From: Bacillota bacterium
Lineage (GTDB): Bacteria; Bacillota; Clostridia; Christensenellales; Aristaeellaceae
Assembly (NCBI GenBank): GCA_023398575.1
Contig: JAEWSC010000026.1
Span: 1 to 64,000 of the forward strand
Length of the DNA stretch: 64,000 bases
Direction of reading: 5' to 3'
Below the pieces are notes generated by a model that saw only the letters and a program-made list of their open reading frames with translations, ran no database searches and was not told the origin of the DNA. Positions 53,093 to 60,610 of this stretch are shown piece by piece (within the stretch, counting starts at the first letter, position 1; every line of letters begins with the position of its first letter). A program made the translations under genes and the position numbers.

Positions 53093-54679
53093 TCAGCCGT
53101 ACAGTTTACGGTATTCGCCGGGTGTAAGCCCAGTCTCCGCCTTGAAAGTATGTGTAAAGTGCTTCAAGTCTGAATAGCCCACATTTTTGCAGATTTCTGA
53201 TACCGGCTCATTAGAATCACGGAGCATGGCACGAGCTTCATCCATGCGCACTTTGGTCAAATACTTGGCAAAACCTTCACCTGTTTCCTTTTTAAAGAGC
53301 GTGCTGAAGTAGTTCACGCTAAAACCAATGGCGGCGCTGACCTCCTCCAGTGTGATTGGCTGGGCGAAGTTTTTTCTGATATACAATTTTGCATTGCGTA
53401 TCGGCTGTGTATCACGATCGCGCAACCGCTGCTCAGCCAATTGCAGCTGCTCTCGCTGGATATTTCGCAGGCATTCAAAGAGCTCGGATACGCTACTGCA
53501 TAGTGCGCAGCGCTTGTGAAAAGCGGTGAGAATACCTTCGCTGTTGTCTACACTGAGCCGGGTAATAAACATAAGTCCCGCCATACGCACAAGGGTAAAA
53601 AGCTCCCACCCTCTTGCACCAGGAATGGAGGCGGCTTCCTCTAAAATGCAAACAGCCTCATCCGCATCCTGAACGCTTAGTACATCAATAGCATGGGAGG
53701 CAGCAAACGTATAGCGAGCCTGATAATCCATTTCCAACAAGCCTGATTTGCATGCTTCACCTTCCAGCATCCGGCCTGTACCTTCTGTGATGCGTTCTGA
53801 CAAAGTGTTTGCCGCCTTTGAAAGGGAAGCGGCAAGTTCTTTCGGCGTATGACACGGAGTACCCAAAGCTAAGGAAAACGCTATTGTACCGAACAACCCT
53901 TTTTCTACAGTAAGCTGATTCATGCCGGTTCGCAATTGCGCGCGCAGAAATTCATGCTTCGCGTGATTCAGATTCATGACGCCATACATTGTGGCGTCAT
54001 CGAAATCCAGCACCGAGTCGGCACAAACGGAAGATAGGATCGGCATAAAAATATCTTTTACCTTCTCCCGGACAACCGATAATGAGGAAAGGCTAAAATG
54101 CGCCGGATCATAATCCAGTTTCAGCAAAAGAAGCTGATACAAATCCTCTTCAGCATAAAAATGGTAAGCACGCTTCAGTGCATCAGCACTGTCAGCATCC
54201 ATCCGGCCTGCAAGCATATCGGCGATAAGCTTTGCACGCAGCTGCTGTTGATCGTCCATTCGGCCTGTTAAGAGATATTCAATGTCTGTTTCTTTGCGGC
54301 GGCGGCTGTTCACGCGCTTGATCATCTTTTCCAGGGAATGATTGAGCGCGTCCCGGTTGATAGGCTTGAGCAGGTATTCACCTACGCCATAGTGGATGGC
54401 GGTTTGAGCGTAATCAAACTGCGCATACCCGCTGATAACGATTACTTCCAGATCCGGTAAAAGGGCGTGCGCTTCCTGTATAACTTGAAGTCCGTCCATG
54501 CCAGGCATGCGGATGTCGGTGATCAATATATCTGGTTGAATGGTGCGCACCATTTCCAACGCATCCGGCCCAGTTTGGGCCGTGCCAGCCACCGTAAGGC
54601 CCAATCGCTGCCACTCTCCAAGGGCCAGGATTAATTGGCATATGCGCTCCTCATCATCAGCAATCAGCACGCGAAGCAT
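53093..54679 (-). CDS. AraC-type response regulator (YesN family)
   Basis: A 528-residue regulator: receiver domain 1-120 (D8, D9, phosphoacceptor D55 in ILITDIRMPGMDG, K105-type lysine in YLLKPINRD), a long middle region (about 150-400) without a named domain, and a C-terminal AraC double helix-turn-helix (about 428-525: PITLEEVSAAIGFSVNYFSTLFKKETGEGFAKYL and CKNVGYSDLKHFTHTFKAETGLTPGEYRKL). It should bind promoters of sugar uptake genes on phosphorylation by the adjoining kinase. AGGGAGGAACC precedes the ATG. It is the first gene of the signalling operon. Confidence 0.92.
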   Translation of the reverse strand: MLRVLIADDEERICQLILALGEWQRLGLTVAGTAQTGPDALEMVRTIQPDILITDIRMPGMDGLQVIQEAHALLPDLEVIVISGYAQFDYAQTAIHYGVGEYLLKPINRDALNHSLEKMIKRVNSRRRKETDIEYLLTGRMDDQQQLRAKLIADMLAGRMDADSADALKRAYHFYAEEDLYQLLLLKLDYDPAHFSLSSLSVVREKVKDIFMPILSSVCADSVLDFDDATMYGVMNLNHAKHEFLRAQLRTGMNQLTVEKGLFGTIAFSLALGTPCHTPKELAASLSKAANTLSERITEGTGRMLEGEACKSGLLEMDYQARYTFAASHAIDVLSVQDADEAVCILEEAASIPGARGWELFTLVRMAGLMFITRLSVDNSEGILTAFHKRCALCSSVSELFECLRNIQREQLQLAEQRLRDRDTQPIRNAKLYIRKNFAQPITLEEVSAAIGFSVNYFSTLFKKETGEGFAKYLTKVRMDEARAMLRDSNEPVSEICKNVGYSDLKHFTHTFKAETGLTPGEYRKLYG

Positions 54680-54725
54680 TTTGGTTCCTCCCTATTCGGC
54701 TGCAAATCATGTTTCCTTAGTATAG

Positions 54726-54754
54726 CATAACGCAAAAAACATAGCCAATCAAAA
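54726..54754 (-). promoter_or_regulatory. Candidate promoter of the two-component/pseudo-ABC operon
   Basis: Minus strand TTGATT (54754-54749), 17 bases, TATGCT (54731-54726), followed at once by a second TATACT. The -35 overlaps the T-run of the transporter terminator. Start would be near 54718, about 40 bases before the regulator ATG. Confidence 0.4.
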
Positions 54755-54779
54755 AGGCGCCGGCGAATGGCCGGCGCCC
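54751..54779 (-). terminator. Intrinsic terminator of the sugar ABC operon
   Basis: GGCGCCGGC (54756-54764) pairs with GCCGGCGCC (54770-54778) around GAATG, with TTTTT following on the minus strand. It sits 14 bases after the binding-protein stop and separates the transporter from the signalling operon. Confidence 0.92.
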
Positions 54780-54792
54780 ATGGAGAGATACA

Positions 54793-55704
54793 TTATTGCT
54801 TCTTCAAAACGCTGACGCCGGTGTCGTTGACAACGCCGCCAAGGGCCTCGCCTTCGAGGGCCTTCACAGCAGCTTCAACGCCCATGGAGCCCATCACATC
54901 GGGGTTCTGGGCCATGGTGGCCAGCAGATAGCCATCCTGAATCAGGGCCAGGATGGCGTCGGACTTGTCAAAGCCCACGCCGATGACGGCCTTGCCGGAA
55001 GCCTTGATGGCATTGCCAGTGCCGGTGGTGGAGCCTTCGTTGCAGCCAAAGATGCCAACAACGCCCTGTGTGATGTAGTTTTCAGCAATGGTCTGGCTCT
55101 TGGCAGCATCGCCTTCGCCGTACTGGGTCTCCAAAAGGGTGAACTTGCTGCCTTCAAAGGCAGAACGGAAGCCGGCTTCGCGCTTGACAGTGGAGTCGGT
55201 GGCGGCATTGACGTTCACGATGCCGATAGAGCCTTCAGTGATGCCGGCAGCGTTCAGAGCGGCGAGCATTTCGTCACCGGCGGTCTTGCCTGCAGCCTGG
55301 TTGTCGGTGGAGAAGGTGGCTTCGGCGGGAACGACGGCGGGGGAGTCAACATAGATGATCTTCACGCCGGCAGCCTGGGCTTCTTTCAGAGCGGAGGAGA
55401 TGGCGTCGGGGCCATTGGCGGCTACCATGATGGCTTTGTAACCACCGGCGACGGCATTGTTCACGCACTCGATCTGCTGGGCGTCATCCTTGGTGTTGGG
55501 GGACATGAAGGTCACTTCTACGCCAAGCTCCGTTGCTTTGGCCTGAGCGCCTTCATTCAGTTTTACCCAGTGTTGGTCGATGGAGTCCATGGTGATGAGA
55601 GCAATTTTCCAGGGTTGGGTGGCCTTGACGGTGGTTTCAGCGGAAGCCGCAAACACGCCTAGGCACAGGATCAGGGCACAAACGATGGCAAGGGTCTTTT
55701 TCAT
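54793..55704 (-). CDS. Sugar ABC transporter substrate-binding protein (CUT2 type)
   Basis: A 303-residue periplasmic-binding-protein-4 family member. The signal peptide (MKKTLAIVCALILCLGVFAASAE) ends in an ASA-type signal-peptidase-I site; no lipobox cysteine is placed at the cleavage region, which is unusual for a monoderm binding protein. The mature part has IALITMDSIDQHWVKLNEG, AIMVAANGPDAIS, STDNQAAGKTAGDEM and GVGFDKSDAILALIQDGYLLATMAQNP, typical of ribose/galactose binders. The ligand is not known. It is the last gene of the transporter operon, after ATPase and permease. Confidence 0.92.
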   Translation of the reverse strand: MKKTLAIVCALILCLGVFAASAETTVKATQPWKIALITMDSIDQHWVKLNEGAQAKATELGVEVTFMSPNTKDDAQQIECVNNAVAGGYKAIMVAANGPDAISSALKEAQAAGVKIIYVDSPAVVPAEATFSTDNQAAGKTAGDEMLAALNAAGITEGSIGIVNVNAATDSTVKREAGFRSAFEGSKFTLLETQYGEGDAAKSQTIAENYITQGVVGIFGCNEGSTTGTGNAIKASGKAVIGVGFDKSDAILALIQDGYLLATMAQNPDVMGSMGVEAAVKALEGEALGGVVNDTGVSVLKKQ

Positions 55705-55759
55705 GATGGTACCTCCCGATTTATTTTCTCTATAAGCAACCTTACAGCCGCTTACAAAT

Positions 55760-56770
55760 TCACTTGGAGCGCTTGCGTGTGCCGCGTCTTACCACCACGT
55801 CAAGCAATACCGCAAAGACTACGATGACGCCGATAACAATGCGCTGCAATCCTACCTGCGCGCCGATCATGTTCAGGCCGTTTTCCAGCGTCTGCCACAC
55901 GGCCGAACCTGCGAAGGTTCCAAGCAGCAAGCCAGTACCGCCCAAGGGGGAGATGCCGCCGATGACGCCGGCAGCCACCGCGTACATTTCATACATGTTG
56001 CCGGCTTCCATATTGCCCATGCCGGCCTGTGCACAGAGGATGAGGCCTACAACAAAGGCGCAGAAAGCTGACACCATATACGCCTTGGTGGTGGTTGCAA
56101 AGACACTGACACCGGAGAGCTTGGCCGCATCCACATTGGAGCCGATGGCATAGATGTGCCGGCCGGTGCGTGTCTTGGACAATAGGAAGAAGAAGATGAT
56201 AAACACCACAACTGCAACAAGGAAGGTGTTATATAAGCCAAAGGTCTTGCCATAGTAAAAGAAGCTTTGAAAGGCATCACCAGCTTCTTTGCCAATGCCT
56301 GAGGCAATGGCGTCCGTGTTGCGGTTACCGTTGATCATATAGCCGATACCGCGGGCAACGAACATGGTGCCAAGCGTGGCAATAAAAGGCGGCAGCTGCG
56401 CCTTGCCCACCAATAAGCCGTTGATCATGCCGATGACCAGGCAGCAAGCAAGGGAGATCAAAGCGGCAATGAGCGGATGGATGCCGTAGGTCATCAGCGT
56501 GGCGGATACCATGGCGCTCATGCCGACCACCGAGCCTAAAGACAAATCAATGTTTCCTGTGATCAGCAGATAGCTTTGGCCGATGCCGATGATCAGATAC
56601 TTGCTCATAGAGCGCAATAAGTTCTGTATATTGGCAGAGGAGAATACGTTTGGTTCCCGTAAGCCGAATACAATATAAATCACAATCAATGCTGCGAAGG
56701 CGATCATCGCCGACGCCATGCCGCGTATAGCGAAGAAGCGGCGGACGGGGTTTACGCGTCTTGCCTGCAT
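55760..56770 (-). CDS. Sugar ABC transporter permease (RbsC family)
   Basis: A 336-residue inner-membrane permease with about eight to ten helices. The start at 56770 follows AAGGAGG; an upstream start at 56812 overlaps the ATPase gene. RbsC signatures: SYLLITGNIDLSLGSVVGMSAMVSA, PPFIATLGTMFVARGIGYMINGN, GRHIYAIGSNVDAAKLSGV (contact loop for the ATPase) and GISPLGGTGLLLGTFAG. It transports pentose or hexose type sugars. Confidence 0.94.
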   Translation of the reverse strand: MQARRVNPVRRFFAIRGMASAMIAFAALIVIYIVFGLREPNVFSSANIQNLLRSMSKYLIIGIGQSYLLITGNIDLSLGSVVGMSAMVSATLMTYGIHPLIAALISLACCLVIGMINGLLVGKAQLPPFIATLGTMFVARGIGYMINGNRNTDAIASGIGKEAGDAFQSFFYYGKTFGLYNTFLVAVVVFIIFFFLLSKTRTGRHIYAIGSNVDAAKLSGVSVFATTTKAYMVSAFCAFVVGLILCAQAGMGNMEAGNMYEMYAVAAGVIGGISPLGGTGLLLGTFAGSAVWQTLENGLNMIGAQVGLQRIVIGVIVVFAVLLDVVVRRGTRKRSK

Positions 56771-56783
56771 TTGGGCTTCCTCC

Positions 56784-58295
56784 TTATTCGCCTGCGGCGA
56801 TTTTCTTTTCAAACCGGGTGGCCAGCGTTAGAATCTTTTCCTGGGTAGCTTCCTCTTTTGTGAGTTCCCCTGTAATCCGTCCATCGCACATAACGATGAT
56901 CCGGTCTGCGATGCCCATGATCTCAGGCATTTCGGAGGAGACAAACATGACTGCGATACCTTGCTGCTTTAACTTGTTCATCAGGTGGTAAATCTCTACC
57001 TTGGCGGCCACGTCAATGCCGCGGGTGGGTTCGTCAAACATGACCACCCGGGAGTTACGAGCCAGCCATTTGGCAACGACTACCTTCTGCTGGTTGCCGC
57101 CGGATAATGTGGCGACATCCTTGTCGATGGAAGCCGTTTTAATCATCAAGTTATTGACCGCTTGGTCACACATCTTTGTTTCGTGTGCACGCCTTACAAC
57201 GCCAAGCCTATCGCATATCATATCCAGGTTGGGCAGGGCAATGTTTTGGCGGAGAGAGAGCTTTGTGCATAGTCCGTCTTTTTTGCGGTCTTCCGGGGCC
57301 AGAACAATGCCCGCGCGGATGGCATCTGCCACACTGCGGATGCGCACAGGCTGCCCATCCAGCAAAATTTCGCCGCTTTCCTTAGGATCGGCGCCGAAAA
57401 TGGCCCGGGTCGTCTCCGTACGTCCTGCACCCATCAGGCCCGCAAAGCCTACGATTTCACCCTCGTGCAAATCAAAATTGATATCCCGTACCATACGGCC
57501 GGCGCTTAGGTGACGCACCTCAAACACCCGCTTGCCTTTATTGCAGCTCACATTTGGGAACTTTTCCTTGATCTCGCGGCCCACCATGTTAGATATGATC
57601 TCATCCATGGTGGTGTCTTGAAAGTTCATGGAGGTAATAAACTGGCCGTCCCGCATGATGGTTACCCGGTCAACAATGTATTGCAGTTCCTCCAGCCGGT
57701 GGGAGATATATACGATGCCGCAGCCTTTTTTCTTAAGCTCCTGAATGATGCGGAATAAATCTTCAATCTCTCTGGAGGTCAGCGATGAGGTAGGTTCGTC
57801 CATAATCAAAACCCGGGCATTGGTAGAAAGAGCCTTTGCGATTTCCACCATTTGCTGTTTGGAAACCGGCAGCTCGCCCACAACCTTCCGAGGATCTAGG
57901 TCTATTTTCAGGTCAGCCAATATCCTGCGGGCATCCTCTCCCATTTCCCGGTTGGATAAAGTGCATAGCTTTGCCTTTTCACGGCCCAGGAACATGTTCT
58001 CCGCGACGGATAGATGACGGCACATGTTCAATTCCTGGTGTATGATAGCCACGCCAATTTCCTGTGCTTGCTTTGGGGTGAGGTCGTTAACCTCCTGCCC
58101 GAATATCTCCACGCGGCCTGAGTCTCTGGTGTATACGCCGCTTAATATCTTCATCAGTGTGCTTTTTCCCGCGCCGTTTTCGCCAAGCAGGGCCATGACT
58201 TCACCGCAGCGCAACTCAAAATGCACATCACTTAGGGCTTTCACACCCGGAAAGCTTTTATGAATGTGCTCCATGGTCACGATTATCTCGCCCAT
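56784..58295 (-). CDS. Sugar ABC transporter ATP-binding protein (RbsA family)
   Basis: A 503-residue double-cassette ATPase. Cassette 1 is fully active in sequence: Walker A GENGAGKST, Q-loop IIHQELN, signature-like VSKQQM, Walker B VLIMDEPTSSLT, H-loop YISHR. Cassette 2 has the usual RbsA degenerate P-loop (GLMGAGRTE) with LSGGNQQK and MFDEPTRGIDV. It is the natural comparison for the dead homologue at 50542-52041. The ATG at 58295 was chosen; TTG 58304 is an alternative. First gene of the operon. Confidence 0.95.
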   Translation of the reverse strand: MGEIIVTMEHIHKSFPGVKALSDVHFELRCGEVMALLGENGAGKSTLMKILSGVYTRDSGRVEIFGQEVNDLTPKQAQEIGVAIIHQELNMCRHLSVAENMFLGREKAKLCTLSNREMGEDARRILADLKIDLDPRKVVGELPVSKQQMVEIAKALSTNARVLIMDEPTSSLTSREIEDLFRIIQELKKKGCGIVYISHRLEELQYIVDRVTIMRDGQFITSMNFQDTTMDEIISNMVGREIKEKFPNVSCNKGKRVFEVRHLSAGRMVRDINFDLHEGEIVGFAGLMGAGRTETTRAIFGADPKESGEILLDGQPVRIRSVADAIRAGIVLAPEDRKKDGLCTKLSLRQNIALPNLDMICDRLGVVRRAHETKMCDQAVNNLMIKTASIDKDVATLSGGNQQKVVVAKWLARNSRVVMFDEPTRGIDVAAKVEIYHLMNKLKQQGIAVMFVSSEMPEIMGIADRIIVMCDGRITGELTKEEATQEKILTLATRFEKKIAAGE

Positions 58296-58336
58296 CAGAT
58301 GCAATCACCGTCTTCCCAATCCCTTTAACTGAGTCT

Positions 58337-58345
58337 ATTATAGCA
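58337..58345 (-). promoter_or_regulatory. Extended -10 promoter of the sugar ABC operon
   Basis: Minus strand TGC followed by a perfect TATAAT (58342-58337) forms an extended -10; no clear -35 at 17 bases. The start near 58330 gives a leader of about 35 bases. A weak -35 fits a promoter needing an activator such as the AraC-type regulator. An inverted repeat TGTAA-N6-TTACA lies about 100 bases upstream (58441-58456). Confidence 0.6.
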
Positions 58346-58600
58346 TTCACATTTGATATGTATAGGGGAGGAAAATTCCGAAACAGGGGGGCTATCTACC
58401 TGTCTTATTTGGAAAACTTGTGACCTGATACAACCGGGAATGTAAGCGTCATTACATAAGAAGGCTGCCGTGCTTATGTTTGTTTCTATGCACGGAAGCT
58501 TTGTCAGATGGGAGGATCGGGACTATCTTACAGTCTTGTATCCTATTTACCACAAAAGGCATTCACCGGGCTTTTCATATGAAAAATGTCTATCATAAGT
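58346..58600. other. Intergenic region upstream of the sugar ABC operon
   Basis: About 255 bases without a gene. It holds the palindromic TGTAA-N6-TTACA (58441-58456), a possible operator for the ABC promoter, and a hairpin CCGTGC/GCACGG at about 58468-58495. No T-run follows that hairpin on either strand. Nothing else recognised. Confidence 0.35.
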
Positions 58601-58602
58601 CA

Positions 58603-58650
58603 TGAAAAAGCGCTCTTGGGCATTGGCTTGATGAATGCCCAAGAGCGCTT
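58603..58650 (-). terminator. Intrinsic terminator of the cotJ operon
   Basis: A perfect 17-pair stem: 58608-58624 with 58634-58650, nine-base loop, followed on the minus strand by a T-run. It lies 66 bases after the cotJC stop. Confidence 0.92.
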
Positions 58651-58716
58651 GCATGGGAGTATACTGGTCCGCTTACCGGCGTCCCATGTTATGGAGCACC
58701 GTTTGTCATAGGTGTA

Positions 58717-59253
58717 TCAGATATCTTCCGGCACGTTCTGTACAAGGTGCAGTGCCTCCATCAGCCGCTGCTCATGCACGATTTCCCGCTGTCGCAGAAA
58801 CCGCAAAACACCCAAAGCGTCGGGGTCATCACAGTTGGGCAGCACGCGTTCGTAAGCGCGCCGGGATTGCCGTTCAGATGCCAAATCGGCATACAGGCAA
58901 GCGATGGGGTCGGCACAATCCGGGAAACCAGAACCTGGAATGGATGGTGTTTCCATGCTGGCCGGCCACACTTCGATGGCCAACTCACGGCGCTGATCGG
59001 GAGGCAGGCGGCCTGTCAGCTGATACAATAAAGCGCTGAGCATTTCACCGTGGGCCAGTTCTTCTGTGGCAAGATCGGTGAGCAGTGCCTTGGCTTCCTT
59101 TCTGGGCATGCTTTGTCGCTGGTTCAGATAGCTAAGTGCAGCCATCCATGCGCCTTCCGGACCGCCGCATTGTGTAAGCAGCGTCCTTGCCAGGGGAAGG
59201 TTCTGTGTTTTGACATTAACGGGATAGGGAAGTTGTTTTTGATACAGCCACAT
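58717..59253 (-). CDS. cotJC: Spore coat protein CotJC (manganese-catalase family)
   Basis: A 178-residue protein starting MWLYQKQLPYPVNVKTQN, typical of CotJC. The ferritin-like metal ligands are present: EELAHGEML (about 64-72) and EIVHEQRLM near the C-terminus, each an E-x2-H pair. CotJC is an inner spore coat component related to manganese catalase. It follows the CotJA-CotJB fusion by three bases and shares its promoter. Confidence 0.93.
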   Translation of the reverse strand: MWLYQKQLPYPVNVKTQNLPLARTLLTQCGGPEGAWMAALSYLNQRQSMPRKEAKALLTDLATEELAHGEMLSALLYQLTGRLPPDQRRELAIEVWPASMETPSIPGSGFPDCADPIACLYADLASERQSRRAYERVLPNCDDPDALGVLRFLRQREIVHEQRLMEALHLVQNVPEDI

Positions 59254-59256
59254 GGC

Positions 59257-59688
59257 TTAGGCCTCCTTTTCCGCAGCGGCGGACACTTCCCAAGGCCAAG
59301 GGCCTTCCACCCAATTCCAGCACAATGGGCAGGAATCTCGGCTTTCACCATACAATGCGCAGGCCAGGTATCCATAACCGCCGGGGCAGCGCTCACAATA
59401 ACCATGATACAGCGCCAAAGCGTTTCTGTCGCAGGGATGCGTGTTCAAATAAAGGCGCATTTCCCAGGCGGCAAAGGGAACGGCATGTGTTAGGTTGGCA
59501 GACCTGGGCAATGGGGAAGCTTCACCGGAGGGGATGAAAAGGCCAGGGAACAATGTGCCATGCCGCAGCGCTTCCCTTGGGGGAAACAGGGTTTCAGAGG
59601 ATTCTGGGGGCAGCAGGTCCGCTTCTTCATGTGCATCCTGCACTGCGAAAAATGCTGCGCCGCTGATGGGGAAATTGTTTTTTTTCAT
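59257..59688 (-). CDS. Spore coat protein: CotJA-CotJB fusion, Cys-rich
   Basis: A 143-residue protein with the start at 59688 (AAGGGTG seven bases upstream). Residues about 33-55 match CotJA (LFPPREALRHGTLFPGLF; Bacillus has a P-x-EAL-x-x-GTL-x-P core). Residues about 70-135 match CotJB (WEMRLYLNTHPCDRNALALYHGY, then WNWVEGPWPWEV). In Bacillus these are two genes; here a short linker joins them in one frame. The CotJB part contains six cysteines, which the Bacillus protein lacks by my recollection. cotJC follows at once, so the operon order A-B-C is kept. Confidence 0.82.
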   Translation of the reverse strand: MKKNNFPISGAAFFAVQDAHEEADLLPPESSETLFPPREALRHGTLFPGLFIPSGEASPLPRSANLTHAVPFAAWEMRLYLNTHPCDRNALALYHGYCERCPGGYGYLACALYGESRDSCPLCWNWVEGPWPWEVSAAAEKEA

Positions 59689-59739
59689 GGGCATACACCC
59701 TTTTTTGGTTTTACAGGCGCACATAAATAGCCTGTAGTT

Positions 59740-59748
59740 TATTGTATG
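59740..59748 (-). promoter_or_regulatory. Candidate mother-cell promoter (sigma-E/sigma-K) of cotJ
   Basis: Minus strand CATACAATA (59748-59740) fits the sigma-E -10 CATACANT and the sigma-K -10 CATANNNTA. An AC dinucleotide 17 bases upstream suits sigma-K; no sigma-E -35 is clear. Start would be near 59733, about 45 bases before the coat gene. Confidence 0.5.
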
Positions 59749-59806
59749 ATGGCCGCGGGGCAAGGGTGCTGCAGGTGATGTAAGGCATTGCTAACGTATT
59801 GCTGCT

Positions 59807-60427
59807 TCATTGCTTTTGAAGCTCTTCCATCATCCGCCGGATATCCTCCGAAGTCATGGTACACTTGCCTTTTTCGATCAAAATGTTCCCTCCGGTCATG
59901 ATGTAGGAGGGAAAGACCCTGATTTGTCCGTAACAAAAGGTCTCTGATCTGATTTTGTAGGTGGAGGCGGAGGGGATCACGTTCTTTCCCAGTTTCTTCT
60001 TTGCAATCTGGTTAAACGCCTTCTTTGCCACATCACCCATGAGCATGATCACTTTCAAGTTCGGAAACAAGCCGATTTCCTTTTCCAAAAGCGGCAGATG
60101 ACTTGTAATCAGTTCTCCGGGAACTGCGTACTGGTGCTTGGGAGCTTTTACAGCCGTTGTGATATAAATGCCTAGGCCTAGAATTTCAGTCATATTTTTT
60201 ACTTGAACGCCGGCGTCATGAAAAAGCGCCAGTGTTGTTCTCATATAATTCGACTCGCTGCTGAGGCTGTAAAAGCCGTCCTCCGGATTTAGCGGAGGAA
60301 CCTCATTGATCATAATGCACTTGATTTCCTCTACGTCGATTTGCACATCGGGCAACTGGAGGGCGCTTTCTTCCAGATGCATGGCCGCTAAACAGCCAGC
60401 CAGGTAGTCCTTCATATTCATTTGCAT
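59807..60427 (-). CDS. Uracil-DNA glycosylase superfamily protein
   Basis: A 206-residue protein starting MQMNMKDYLAGCLAAM after AAGGGGATAG. It resembles the UDG-like family of Clostridia: CIMINEVPPLNPEDGFYSL, GIYITTAVKAPKHQY, KVIMLMGDVAKKAFNQIA and VFPSYIMTGGN. Canonical UDG catalytic motifs are only partly recognisable (NEVPP in place of GQDPY/GEAPG), so glycosylase activity is uncertain; the family may recognise other nucleic-acid lesions or be non-enzymatic. It stands next to the cotJ operon on the same strand. Confidence 0.7.
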   Translation of the reverse strand: MQMNMKDYLAGCLAAMHLEESALQLPDVQIDVEEIKCIMINEVPPLNPEDGFYSLSSESNYMRTTLALFHDAGVQVKNMTEILGLGIYITTAVKAPKHQYAVPGELITSHLPLLEKEIGLFPNLKVIMLMGDVAKKAFNQIAKKKLGKNVIPSASTYKIRSETFCYGQIRVFPSYIMTGGNILIEKGKCTMTSEDIRRMMEELQKQ

Positions 60428-60544
60428 AGTGCTATCCCCTTTTTGGTCTATCATAACATATATAACCTGACATCAGTGCGTCATCTTTTGTAGTGCTGAA
60501 AAATGAAAATGAGAAAATGCATTAATAGAGGTACATTGTGCAGG

Positions 60545-60585
60545 AAAAGAGCTGCCGCACTGAGTATTCAGCACGGCAGCCTCTT
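60545..60585 (-). terminator. Intrinsic terminator after the symporter gene
   Basis: GCTGCCG (60551-60557) pairs with CGGCAGC (60574-60580), enclosing CTGA/TCAG; on the minus strand a TCTTTTCC tract follows. It lies about 30 bases after the symporter stop. Confidence 0.78.
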
Positions 60586-60610
60586 ATACTTTTTCGAGAA
60601 CTATCATGAG

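Noticed and set aside
54796..55662. 288-residue plus-strand frame opposite the binding-protein gene
   Set aside because: Gly/Val/Asp-rich mirror of strongly biased codons; no ribosome site and no family features.
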